This document shows, one piece after another, positions 54,997-64,000 of a stretch of DNA of 64,000 bases (positions are counted from its first letter, which is position 1; each line of letters starts with the position of its first letter). Location of the stretch: the NCBI RefSeq assembly GCF_004349105.1, contig NZ_SMLB01000002.1:1-64000 (forward strand), read 5' to 3'. The notes below the pieces were generated by a model that was not told the origin of the DNA, made no database searches, and worked only from the letters and a program-made list of their open reading frames with translations. The position numbers and the translations under genes are program-made. The DNA is from Jiangella aurantiaca (GTDB taxonomy: Bacteria; Actinomycetota; Actinomycetes; Jiangellales; Jiangellaceae).

Positions 54997-55017
54997 GTAC
55001 TGCCCGCCCTCAGGCCG

Positions 55018-57387
55018 CTACAGGTCGCGGCACTGTGCCGACTTCGGGCCGCTCACCGTGTTCGGAGCGCCGTTGTTCACCGGCGCCTCGGCGTTTCCGC
55101 TGCACATCAGCGGGCCGTCGATCCTGTTCCCGGCGATCACGTTCCACCAGTCCGTCCCGGTCACCGTGACCGGGCCGGTGATGGTGTTCGGAGCGCAGTC
55201 GAGCACCGGGTTGCCGATCGTCACCGATGAGGTCCCGGACGACGTCACCGGACCGTCGATCCGGCTGCCGCAGATCACGACCGCGGCCGCGTCGTCGGCC
55301 CGCACCGGACCGGCGATGGTCGCGCCGTCGACCTGGAGCGAAGCGCCGGCACGCACCGACACCGGGCCGGACACCGTCGTTCCGTCCAGGCAGGTCACGC
55401 CCTCGGTCGCCGCCAGCTGCCCGGCGTACCGGCCGGAGATCACGCGGTCACAGGCGAGGCCGGCATACGCGTCGACCACGTCGACCTGCGCCGTCACCGA
55501 CCCGAACTCGGTCGAACCCTGGACCGTGAGCCGGCCGGCCGCGTCGGTGCCGCCGTCCGGCACCGGCTCCCACTCCACGGGCACCGTCTCGGTCGAGCCG
55601 TCGGCCGTGGTCAACACCCGTACCGAGTCCGGCAGCTCCACCTCGTCGCCGACCAGCGCGGCCGAGTACACGGTGTCCTCCACGACCTGGGTCGCGCGGC
55701 TCTTCGTGAAGATGTCGATCGACGCGTTCGGCTGCCACGTGCGCGTCATCCCGGGCACGGATGTGAACAGGGATTGCCACCGCGCCGGCTCCCAGGCCAG
55801 CACGCCCAGTCCCTGGTTGTTCGGGATGTCGTTGGCGATCTGGAACACCCGCTGGAGGGCGTCGGCCTGGCCCTGGATGGTGCGCGGGTACGGCGAGTTC
55901 GGCATGGGGGTTCCGCCGCCGCCCGACGCCGGGTACGAGGTCTCCGCGATGTCGATCTTGTAGCCCGGGTGTGCCGCGGCCACGGCGTTGACGTTGAACT
56001 CGTAGTGGTCCTGTGTCCCGTGGTACTGCGGGTAGTACGAGTGGGCGAGGACGTCCGGGTCGGCGCCCTTGGCGTTCACCCTGGTCAGGTACTGGTTCCA
56101 GAACTCGAGCGTCTTGTCGAGCTGACCGTTGTCGATGATGATGTGGGTCTCGACCTTGACGTCCTCGCCGTGGGCCGCCGACACGTCGCGGACCGCGCGA
56201 ATCCCCGCCGCGGACAGCGTGGTGAACCGGTCCCACGCCTCGTCGTACAGCCGCTTCTCCTCCGGGTCGTCGGAGCCCCAGTAGTTCCAGAGCAGGCCAC
56301 CGCCGGGCTGCGACTGGTAGATGTGAGCCTGGTTCCGGAAGTACGCCGGGTTGGTGGCACCGATGTGGGCGTTCTCGCTGCCGTACATGAAGCCGTTGAG
56401 GATCTCGTTGCCGATGGCCACCTTGTCCGGCGTGGTGCCCTGCTCGATCAGCCGCTCGATGTAGTCGTAGGTGTAGTCGTAGACCGCCTGGGCCAGGTCG
56501 GGGAACTCCAGCTCCGCCCATGCCCGAGGCTTCGGCTGCTTGATCGGGTCGGCCCACGAGTCCGCATAGTGGAAGTCGATGCCGAGCCCCATGTCACGCT
56601 CGGCGATCCACTTGGCCACCTCGGCCGACCGATCCGGGCCCTGGTACGGAACGGCCGAGGGGTTGCCGCTGCCCTCGCTGCGCGGCTCGTTCCAGATCCG
56701 CAGCCGGATGTACTCGAAGCCACGGTCCTTCAGCACGTCCAGCAGGTGAGGTCCCGCGCCTCGGTCCGCCGCGAGCGGACTCACCCAGTAATTCCGTCCT
56801 TCCGCGACGTCGTTGTCGACCCACGAGGCGTCGGCGCCGAGAACGACGTCCTCGCGCAGGTAGTTGTAGACACCGAGCTCGCTGATTCCGACGGTCGCGC
56901 CCGGCGACGCTCCCGTGACGGTGACGCGCACGTACCTCGTCCCCGGCTGGGTGAAGAGGTCGACCGATCCGCGGCCGGGCTCGTGATCGGCCGAGTGGTC
57001 GGCGATGACGGTCCAGCTCTGACCGTCCGCGGAGGACTCGATGACGTACTGGTAGACGGCGCCGGGATCCGGGAAGACCACCCGGACCTTCCTGACGTTG
57101 TCGTAGGCGCCGCCGAGGTCGAGCGTCAGCCACTGGCGCGCGGACGCGTCGTCGGCGATCCATGCGGTCTGGTCGTCCTGGTCGATCGCCAGGCCGGCGG
57201 TGGGTGCGCCGCTGCTGACGTCGACGCTCGCCCAGGATTTCGCGCTGATGTTGCTCTCGATCGGCGAGATCTCGGCATCGCCGAAGATCGCGGAAGCCGG
57301 GGCGACCGCCCCGAGCGCCGCCGCGCCGCATGCCAGAGCGGCGGCGGTGGTGATGGCGAGTGTCGTGCGGATGGGGTGCTTACGCAT
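55018..57387 (-). CDS. Secreted GH53 endo-beta-1,4-galactanase with F5/8C, Big_4-like and GPV C-terminal domain
   Basis: MRKHPIRTTLAITTAAALACGAAALGAVAPASA signal; FHYADSWADPIKQPKPRAW, KVAIGNEILNGFMYG, KIDIAETSYPASGGGG. Confidence 0.92.
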   Translation of the reverse strand: MRKHPIRTTLAITTAAALACGAAALGAVAPASAIFGDAEISPIESNISAKSWASVDVSSGAPTAGLAIDQDDQTAWIADDASARQWLTLDLGGAYDNVRKVRVVFPDPGAVYQYVIESSADGQSWTVIADHSADHEPGRGSVDLFTQPGTRYVRVTVTGASPGATVGISELGVYNYLREDVVLGADASWVDNDVAEGRNYWVSPLAADRGAGPHLLDVLKDRGFEYIRLRIWNEPRSEGSGNPSAVPYQGPDRSAEVAKWIAERDMGLGIDFHYADSWADPIKQPKPRAWAELEFPDLAQAVYDYTYDYIERLIEQGTTPDKVAIGNEILNGFMYGSENAHIGATNPAYFRNQAHIYQSQPGGGLLWNYWGSDDPEEKRLYDEAWDRFTTLSAAGIRAVRDVSAAHGEDVKVETHIIIDNGQLDKTLEFWNQYLTRVNAKGADPDVLAHSYYPQYHGTQDHYEFNVNAVAAAHPGYKIDIAETSYPASGGGGTPMPNSPYPRTIQGQADALQRVFQIANDIPNNQGLGVLAWEPARWQSLFTSVPGMTRTWQPNASIDIFTKSRATQVVEDTVYSAALVGDEVELPDSVRVLTTADGSTETVPVEWEPVPDGGTDAAGRLTVQGSTEFGSVTAQVDVVDAYAGLACDRVISGRYAGQLAATEGVTCLDGTTVSGPVSVRAGASLQVDGATIAGPVRADDAAAVVICGSRIDGPVTSSGTSSVTIGNPVLDCAPNTITGPVTVTGTDWWNVIAGNRIDGPLMCSGNAEAPVNNGAPNTVSGPKSAQCRDL
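55021..55452 (-). other. GPV-repeat Cys-flanked C-terminal domain (144 aa) of GH53
   Basis: CDRVISGRYAGQLAATEGVTCLDGTTVSGPVSV...IDGPLMCSGNAEAPVNNGAPNTVSGPKSAQCRDL. Confidence 0.8.
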
Positions 57388-58022
57388 CGTTGCTTGCTCC
57401 TCATCTCTGCCACTGAGTGAATGAGACCGACTGCCGCGATCCGGCGCGAGAACGCCGGGCGGACCTGGACAGCGCAGCTGTTGTCCGACGGCTGAGGTCG
57501 GCCGTCGGCGGGGCCGTCGTCTGGTTCCTGCACTCTGCGGGTGTCGCCCGCCTGAGAAGGAACTCGTCGCATGGGTGCTCCCACGGCCAGCGCCGGCAGG
57601 GCGATCCGGCGCGGGCACGTCACGGCACGTCGCCCAAGACGCGCCATGAGCCTTCCGAACAGGGAGACTCTTCCCTTGTGAAACGTTTTAGTGCGCCTCA
57701 GTATGGCGACGCCATTTACTCATGTCAACAGCCTGTTTCCAGCGAGTTTCCAGCCTTGGAACGTTCGACAACCCGACGGAGGCCAGTGACCGGCCGACGC
57801 GCCGTGCGCTCGGACTCACCCACCGAGGCGGTCATCGAGCATCCGGTCGATCTCGGCGGCGAGGACGGGACAACCCACACCCATCGCCTCCCGGCTGCGG
57901 CGGGCAGGCACGGATCGACCGGAGCATCCGGAGCGTCTTCGTCGTACCGAGACACCGCGGGCTCGGCATCGACGGAGCGCTCGTCCAGCGGTGTTCGCTC
58001 CGCGGCACCAGTAGCGACGCGA

Positions 58023-59600
58023 TCAGGGGCGCCAGGCGCGCACACCGCACCGCTCGGCCCATTGGCCGTACCTGGCGGCCATGGCCTCGACCCGAGGTAC
58101 GCATCGGCCGGACACGTCGTGGAGTTCGGTGCGGTCGTCGATCATGTCGTACAGCTCCCAGCCGCCGCCGAATTCGCTGACCAGTTTCCACGGCCCGATG
58201 CGGACGGCGCGGTTACCTTCGTGCTCGAAGAAGATCGGCTGCTGCCGGCTCCACTCGCCGCCGGCGAGGAGTGGCAGGAAGCTCTCGCCCTCCAGGGGCG
58301 TGACGGCGTGGCCGTCGTTCTCGGCCGGATAACGGGCTCCGGCCGCATCCAGACAAGTGGCGAAGACGTCGACGAAATGCGCCGGCTCATGCGTGATGGC
58401 GGGCACGTCGACGCGTCCTGGCCAGCTGGCGATGAACGGGGTGGAGATGCCGCCTTCATGGACCCAGCGCTTGAAGCTGCGGAACGGGCTGTTGCTGACG
58501 TTGGCCCACGACCGGCCGTAGCTCATGAACGTGTCGGCCGGTCCGGGACGCAGGCCCGCGATGTTGCCGACGCGCATACGGCGGCCGTCCAGCGGGTCGG
58601 TGTCGTAACGGAAGCGTTCGCCGGTGCCGGTGTCCTCGGCCAGGAACTCGGCGCAGCCGCCGTTGTCGGACGCGAACATCACCAGCGTGTTCTCCTCCAC
58701 GCCCAGCCGACGCAGGCTGGTCAGGATGCGCCCGATGCCCCGGTCCATGCACTCGACCTGAGCGGCGTAGGTGGCCATGCGCAGGTCTTCCCAGTCCTGG
58801 TCCGGAGCGTCATCCCAAGGTGGAGAACTCGCGTCGCGCGGTGAGATGTCCCAGGCCGGGTCGATCAAGCCGAGGCCCTTCAGCTCCTCGTGCCGAGCGG
58901 CGCGGATGGCGTCCCAGCCCTTGCGGTAGGTGCCTTCGTACCCGGCGATGTCCTCGTCGGACGCGTGCAGCGGCCAGTGCGGCGCCGTGTAGGTGACGTG
59001 GAGGAAGAACGGCTTGTCGGACGCCGCCTCCTCGAGCATCTGCACGGCGTGGTCGCTGATGGCGTCCGTCAGATAGAAGTCGGAGTCCTCCAGCGGGACG
59101 AACTCGTCGTCCCGCATGAGCGTGCGCGGGTAGAAGTAACTGCCCGCTCCGGCGACGATGCCGTAGAAGCGGTCGAACCCGCGCTGCCTGGGCGTCGGAT
59201 GGGTCGCATCCCCCGGCCGCCACCTGTCCGGGTTCAGGATGTCGTAGCCACCGCCGACGTGCCACTTGCCCGACATCAGCGTGGTGTAGCCGCGGGCGCG
59301 AAGCGCTTCGGCGATGGTGACACAGCTGCGGTTGAGGTAGCCCCGGTACGACGGGGCTCCCAGGTCGTCGGTCATGTGCCCGACTCCGGCCTGATGCGCG
59401 TAGAGACCCGTCAACAGCGAGGCACGAGACGGGCAGCATCGTGCGGCGTTGTACATCTGGGTGAAGCGGACGCCGGATCGGGCCAGCCGGTCCAGGTTCG
59501 GCGTCCGGATCTCCGAGCCGTAGCAGCCGAGGTCGGAGAAGCCCAGGTCGTCGGCGAGGATGAGGACGACGTTCGGTGGCCGCTCGACGGCGCCGGTCAT
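58023..59600 (-). CDS. Sulfatase (Cys-type, FGly-dependent)
   Basis: NVVLILADDLGFSDLGCYGSEIRTPNLDRLA; CCPSRASLLTG (C-x-P-S-R). Confidence 0.93.
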   Translation of the reverse strand: MTGAVERPPNVVLILADDLGFSDLGCYGSEIRTPNLDRLARSGVRFTQMYNAARCCPSRASLLTGLYAHQAGVGHMTDDLGAPSYRGYLNRSCVTIAEALRARGYTTLMSGKWHVGGGYDILNPDRWRPGDATHPTPRQRGFDRFYGIVAGAGSYFYPRTLMRDDEFVPLEDSDFYLTDAISDHAVQMLEEAASDKPFFLHVTYTAPHWPLHASDEDIAGYEGTYRKGWDAIRAARHEELKGLGLIDPAWDISPRDASSPPWDDAPDQDWEDLRMATYAAQVECMDRGIGRILTSLRRLGVEENTLVMFASDNGGCAEFLAEDTGTGERFRYDTDPLDGRRMRVGNIAGLRPGPADTFMSYGRSWANVSNSPFRSFKRWVHEGGISTPFIASWPGRVDVPAITHEPAHFVDVFATCLDAAGARYPAENDGHAVTPLEGESFLPLLAGGEWSRQQPIFFEHEGNRAVRIGPWKLVSEFGGGWELYDMIDDRTELHDVSGRCVPRVEAMAARYGQWAERCGVRAWRP

Positions 59601-61480
59601 CGCACCACGTCCAGCGGCAGGTGGCAGACGGCGCCGCCGGCCGGCATGGTGTTGGAGCGGGCCAGGTCGCGGATCTGCGTCGCCGACAATGCGCGGTCGA
59701 ACAAGTACACCTCATCGACTGCGCCCACGAACGGATGGTTGATGCCGTCCATGCGCGCCCCGACCCGGATGCCGGCCAGGAAGTTCGCCGACACCGAACC
59801 CGCGTCCGCCTGCGCGCTCGCCACCGGCTCGCCGTCGAGGTACAGGGTCCACACGTGCTGATCGCCACGGCGCACCGCGACGTGGTGCCACGCCCCGTCG
59901 CCGACGTCGGCAGCGGTCTCGGCGGTGGTGTCGCCGGCGGCGGTGCGCATCCGCGCTCGTAGCACGCCGCTACTGGGCACGTACTCGATGAACCACTGTG
60001 GGAAGCCGCCGTTGTTGTACGCATGCATGATGCGTTGCTGGCGCGGCGCGCCGGTGCGGAACCACAGCGCGGCGGTGAACGGCAGGTCGGCGACGTCGAT
60101 CGACGGGTCGTAGGGAAGCTCCACGTAGTCGCCGGCCAGTTCCAGGGCCCGGCCGAAGACCCCGCGGACCCGGCGCGGCGTGCCGCTGACGACCGCGTGG
60201 TTCCCGTCGCCGGACTCGTCGGGTGTGACGGCCGGCGCCGGTACGGGTCGATCGAGCGTGATGAGCGGGATTCTGGCGATACTGATGCACTGGTGGTACG
60301 TGAGCGGCGCCGCGTCGGACAGCCGCGGGCCGTTCTCGTACAGCACTCCCAGCGTGTCGTCGTCGACCGCGGCCAGGTCGGAGTAGCCCGCCGGTCCGTC
60401 GTAGACGACCTGGCTGAGCCCCCACGTGGCGCCGGCGTCGAGGCTCGACCACAGGGTCAGCCGTTCCCGCGACGACGGGTGCCAGGGCGCGGAGAAGATG
60501 ATCCGCTCGCTCCGGTCGGTGCGCCGGCCCTGCTGGAACAGTGACGCCGAGACGATCGGGGTCTCCAGGTCCGGCACGATCTCGAACGGCCCGTCCAGCG
60601 TGCGCCCGCCGTCGCTGCTGGTGGCGGCGGCCCGGTTGCCGGGTGCGGTGCCCTGGTGGTCGCGGGTGTTGAAGTAGACGGTGCCGTCCTCGAGCTCCAC
60701 CACCGCGGTCTCGTTGGGAACCACGATGCCGTCGCCGTAGGCGCCCAGCGCGCCGCCGAGCCGCCACGTCTCGCCGTGGTCGTCGCTGTAGATCGTGTGG
60801 ATGCCCACGACCGCCGGCCGGTCCGCGGTGGCGGGCAGGACGTTGTGGTTGCCCGGCATGAGCAGGCGGCCGGCGTGCGGTCCGTGGGCCAACTGGATGC
60901 CGTGCGTCGGCCCGCCCACGTAGTGGCGCATCTGCGGCAGCTTCACGTCGTCGGTGATCTCCCGCCGCGGCGACCAGGTGACGCCGTGGTCGTCACTGTG
61001 GACGACGAACGGGCGCGGCGCGTCCTCGGGGCTGACGGTGCCGTCGACGATGTCCTGGTCGGTGACGTCGCCGCTCGTGCGGACGAAGAACAGGTGGATG
61101 CGTCCGGTCGTCCGGTCGACGACCACCGACTGGTTGGCGATGCGGTGCGGCGGGTCCGCGGCGACCACCTGCAACGGCCCCCAGGTCCGCCCGCCGTCGG
61201 CCGACCGCTTGAGGACGAGCTGGATGTGCCCGAAGTCCTCGGCGTTCTCGACCCGGCCCTGCGCGAACGCCAGCATCGTCCCGTCGGTGGCGCGCACCAG
61301 GACGGGGATCCGGAAGGTGTGGTAGGCGTCGGTCTCGCCCCGTTCGAACACGGTGATCTGCTCGACGTTTCCAGCCGCCGCGGCACCAGCCGTCCTCGGC
61401 AGACCGGCGAGGGCGAGGATCGAGGCGCCACCCACCACACCGGTCGCCTTCAGCAGATCACGTCGTCGTATCCCGTCCAC
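59597..61480 (-). CDS. Exo-sialidase-like protein (GH33-type) with C-terminal LamG/ConA-like domain, Tat-type signal
   Basis: RRRDLLKATGVVGG signal; FRIPVLVRATDG (FRIP); Asp-box-like SADGGRTW, SDDHGVTW, SDDHGETW, SLDAGATW; C-term LamG-like ...DGAWHHVAVRRGDQHVWTLYLDGEPV. Confidence 0.88.
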   Translation of the reverse strand: MDGIRRRDLLKATGVVGGASILALAGLPRTAGAAAAGNVEQITVFERGETDAYHTFRIPVLVRATDGTMLAFAQGRVENAEDFGHIQLVLKRSADGGRTWGPLQVVAADPPHRIANQSVVVDRTTGRIHLFFVRTSGDVTDQDIVDGTVSPEDAPRPFVVHSDDHGVTWSPRREITDDVKLPQMRHYVGGPTHGIQLAHGPHAGRLLMPGNHNVLPATADRPAVVGIHTIYSDDHGETWRLGGALGAYGDGIVVPNETAVVELEDGTVYFNTRDHQGTAPGNRAAATSSDGGRTLDGPFEIVPDLETPIVSASLFQQGRRTDRSERIIFSAPWHPSSRERLTLWSSLDAGATWGLSQVVYDGPAGYSDLAAVDDDTLGVLYENGPRLSDAAPLTYHQCISIARIPLITLDRPVPAPAVTPDESGDGNHAVVSGTPRRVRGVFGRALELAGDYVELPYDPSIDVADLPFTAALWFRTGAPRQQRIMHAYNNGGFPQWFIEYVPSSGVLRARMRTAAGDTTAETAADVGDGAWHHVAVRRGDQHVWTLYLDGEPVASAQADAGSVSANFLAGIRVGARMDGINHPFVGAVDEVYLFDRALSATQIRDLARSNTMPAGGAVCHLPLDVVR

Positions 61481-61619
61481 GATGGTCTCCTCTCGCTGCC
61501 TAGACACCGAAGTCGTCGGGCCGGGCAAGCCCCTGTACGGCCACCCGTTCCTACTTCTCGCACCGACGATTTCGAGGAGGCCTCCGGCCCCCTCTCATCG
61601 CCGTTCTTGCCCGGCGTTC

Positions 61620-62642
61620 CTAGGGGGCCGAACCGCGCCGGACGAGCTCCCAGGGCTGCAGGCGCGTCCGGCCGGCGGCCGGTGCCTCGCCCGTCATCCG
61701 GGAGACGAGCAGCTCGGCGATCTCGGCCGCCCCGACGGTCGCCGGGCCGACGCTGGTCAGTGGTGGATTCATGACGAGGTCCTCGTCGATGTTGCCGACC
61801 CCGATGACGGCGACGTCGTCGGGCACCCGGAGCTCCAGGTCGCGGGCGGCCCAGATGGTGCTGACGGCAGCGATGTCAGAGGCCGCGAAGACCGCCGACG
61901 GGCGGTCGGGTGACTCGAGCACCCGCACGGCACTGCGGTAGGCCTCGGCGCGCGACGACGCACCGGACACCACGAGCCGTTCGTCCAGCTGCAGGCCGCT
62001 GGACCGCAGAGCCGCCAGGTAGCCGTCGTACCTGCTGTGCCGGTGCGCATGCGGCGGGAACTGGCCGATGAACGCGATGCGCCGATGCCCCTGCGACACG
62101 AGGTACTCGACCGCACCGCGGCAGGCGTCGGATGCGTTGCTGCTGACGACGTCGATGCCGTCCCTGGCCGGCTCGTCCGCCACGAGCACCACGGCGATGC
62201 CGAGGCCGACGAGTCCGGTCAGCGCCTCGTTGGTGGCTCGGGTACCGGGCACGATGACCACGCCGTCGGCCAGCCGTCGGCGCAGCTGCTGCACGACGGC
62301 CGACCGCTCGTCCACGACGTCGCTCACGGTGATGACCAGCGCGTAACCGTGCGCCGCCATGGCGTCCTGCAGCTCCGTGGCCAGCTCGTCGAAGTACGGG
62401 ACGCCGAGCCGTGGCAGCACCAGGCAGACTCGCTCGGTGCGCCGCCGGCGCAGCGCTCGTGCCGACTGGTCGGGCACGTAGTCGAGGGCGCGCACAGCCT
62501 CGAGGATCCGCTGCCTGGTCTCGTCACGGACCCGGCTGTCGCCGGACCTGCGGCCGCTGAGCACATACGACACGGTCGCCTTCGAGACGCCGGCCAGTCG
62601 GGCGACGTCCGCGGCAGTTGCCGCACGACGAGCCTCAGCCAT
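61620..62642 (-). CDS. LacI family transcriptional regulator
   Basis: ATAADVARLAGVSKATVSYVLSGRRSGDSRV. Confidence 0.93.
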   Translation of the reverse strand: MAEARRAATAADVARLAGVSKATVSYVLSGRRSGDSRVRDETRQRILEAVRALDYVPDQSARALRRRRTERVCLVLPRLGVPYFDELATELQDAMAAHGYALVITVSDVVDERSAVVQQLRRRLADGVVIVPGTRATNEALTGLVGLGIAVVLVADEPARDGIDVVSSNASDACRGAVEYLVSQGHRRIAFIGQFPPHAHRHSRYDGYLAALRSSGLQLDERLVVSGASSRAEAYRSAVRVLESPDRPSAVFAASDIAAVSTIWAARDLELRVPDDVAVIGVGNIDEDLVMNPPLTSVGPATVGAAEIAELLVSRMTGEAPAAGRTRLQPWELVRRGSAP

Positions 62643-62654
62643 AGCTGGTTACTC

Positions 62655-62662
62655 GGTTAACC
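62655..62662. promoter_or_regulatory. Candidate operator GGTTAACC in divergent lacI-lacI intergenic region
   Basis: Palindrome within TGGTTActcGGTTAACCA, 13 bp upstream of the minus-strand lacI start. Confidence 0.35.
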
Positions 62663-62757
62663 ATCAGCATGGCCATGAACCATAGATCCACACACGTCCA
62701 TGGTCAAGAGCTGCGACATTTACTCGACAGACCCCCTTGACCGAAACGGGGTTCTGC

Positions 62758-62773
62758 GCTTAAACGTATAAGC
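62758..62773. promoter_or_regulatory. Candidate operator GCTTAAACGTATAAGC directly abutting lacI ATG
   Basis: Near-palindrome (one mismatched pair) ending 1 nt before the ATG at 62774. Confidence 0.4.
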
Positions 62774-63802
62774 ATGCCGCGACGGAAGCAGCCGACGTCC
62801 CATGACGTCGCCGCACTCGCCGGTGTGTCGGTGGCCACCGTTTCCTACGTCATGAACGGCCGCACCGACCGCCGGATCCCGGTCGAGACGCGCGACAAGG
62901 TGCTCGACGCGGCCCGGCGGCTCTCGTACGCGCCGAACCGGTCGGCGCGCAGCTTGCGCCGCCGGCGCACCGAGCAGGTGTGCCTCGTCGTGGGGTCCAT
63001 CGGCGTGCCGGCCTACGACCAGCTCGCCCGGGACATCCATGCCCGCGCCGACGAGGCGGGCTACGGCGTCGTCACGATCGTCGTCGACTCGCGAGCGCGC
63101 GCGGAGAAGGCGATCGACCTGTTGCAGCAGCGCATCGCCGACGGCGCCGTCATCGCGCCGGACGTCGGGTACCTGACCGAGTCCGACCTGACCGGGCTGG
63201 CACGCAGCGGCCTGCCGCTGGTCGTGATGAGCAACACCGCGACCCCGGACGGGTTCGACGTCGTGCGGGCGCCGGAGACCGCCGCCTGCGCGGCGGCCTT
63301 CGATCACCTCTTCGGCACCGGCCGGCGGCGGGTGGCGTTCCTCAGCCACCTGCACGAGTTCGAGGCCGCCGACACCCATCCCTCCGAGCGCCTGGCCGCG
63401 TACTTCGACGCACTGGAGCGGCACGGCGTCGTCAGGGACGACGGCATCATCGTCCCCGGTGCCAACGACCGTGTCACCGCGTACCAGCGAGTGGCCGAGC
63501 TGCTCGCCCGGCCGGACCGGCCGGACGCGATCTTCGCCGCGTCAGGCCGCGGTGCCATCAGCGCCATCTGGGCGGCGCGCGACGCCCAGCTCGCCGTTCC
63601 GGACGACGTCGCGGTCGTCGGTGCCGGCAACCTGCCGGAGAGCCTCATCACGCGCCCGACCCTCAGCACCGTCGGGCCGTCCGCCGCCGACGACTTCACC
63701 GAGGTCGCCCGCCTGCTGTTCGAGCGCATCTCTGCCGGGGTGCCGGCCGAGGGACGCGTGATCAGCGACCCGTGGTCCTTCCATCCCCGCGGTTCCACCT
63801 GA
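62774..63802 (+). CDS. LacI family transcriptional regulator (divergent paralogue of 61620..62642)
   Basis: PTSHDVAALAGVSVATVSYVMNGRTDRRIPVETRDKVLDAARRLSYAPNRSARSLRRRRTEQVCLV. Confidence 0.93.
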   Translation: MPRRKQPTSHDVAALAGVSVATVSYVMNGRTDRRIPVETRDKVLDAARRLSYAPNRSARSLRRRRTEQVCLVVGSIGVPAYDQLARDIHARADEAGYGVVTIVVDSRARAEKAIDLLQQRIADGAVIAPDVGYLTESDLTGLARSGLPLVVMSNTATPDGFDVVRAPETAACAAAFDHLFGTGRRRVAFLSHLHEFEAADTHPSERLAAYFDALERHGVVRDDGIIVPGANDRVTAYQRVAELLARPDRPDAIFAASGRGAISAIWAARDAQLAVPDDVAVVGAGNLPESLITRPTLSTVGPSAADDFTEVARLLFERISAGVPAEGRVISDPWSFHPRGST

Positions 63803-63839
63803 GTTCGACCAGGACCGCAGCCCGAGAGGAGCAACGTCA

Positions 63840-64000
63840 ATGGCGACACCACACCCGACTCGACGTCAACTGCTGCGCTGGACCGGAGCCGGTGCGATGG
63901 CCGGCCTGGCCGCGCCGTGGCTCAGCAGCTGCGCCGGCGCGCCCGAGGACGACGCGTCGACCGGAGCGTCCGGAGGATCCGGTGGAGGGGGCGGCGGCGA
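63840..64000 (+). CDS. 5' end of a Tat/lipoprotein substrate-binding protein (truncated by window)
   Basis: MATPHPTRRQLLRWTGAGAMAGLAAPWLSSCAGAPEDD: twin Arg plus lipobox; Gly/Ser linker. Confidence 0.6.
   Translation, partial: MATPHPTRRQLLRWTGAGAMAGLAAPWLSSCAGAPEDDASTGASGGSGGGGGG

Noticed and set aside
57679-57690. TGAAACGTTTTA as LacI operator for the GH53-ABC-GH42 operon
   Set aside because: Only an 8-bp palindromic core (AAACGTTT), ~290 bp from the start, no second copy; too weak to annotate
1-64000. CRISPR array or tandem-repeat locus
   Set aside because: No regularly spaced direct repeats seen; only isolated inverted repeats
1-64000. Genomic island / prophage / integrative element
   Set aside because: No integrase, transposase, phage genes or tRNA attachment site recognised; composition looks uniform

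Overview
High-GC actinobacterial window (genus not determined) that is almost entirely a polysaccharide-utilisation supercluster. I support about 42 genes. They include six CUT1-type sugar ABC cassettes (four complete, two cut by the window edges, none with an ATPase gene) and nine local regulators (eight LacI, one IclR). The secreted or cytoplasmic carbohydrate enzymes are GH31, GH3, a decayed GH3, GH1, three GH53 endo-galactanases, GH2, GH42, a GH33-type sialidase with a LamG-like domain, and a sulfatase. There is also an IlvD/Edd dehydratase plus DapA-family sugar-acid module. Most interesting observations: (i) a ~142-144 aa Cys-flanked 'GPV-repeat' C-terminal domain shared by one GH3 and two of three GH53 enzymes; (ii) a tandem CTGC-N7-GCAG operator with exact 20-bp spacing upstream of GH53 and iclR, with a single copy upstream of GH2, suggesting an IclR galactan regulon; (iii) two SBP operons sharing a near-identical minus-strand promoter/operator; (iv) gene relics (frameshifted, N-truncated GH3; a 22-codon GH42 N-terminus; an orphan coding tail); (v) perfect hairpins at SBP-to-permease junctions; (vi) a perfect 44-bp palindrome and a 28-bp-arm REP-like inverted repeat. 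No tRNA, rRNA, CRISPR array, integrase or transposase was recognised. All family calls are from reading the supplied translations; no database search was run.
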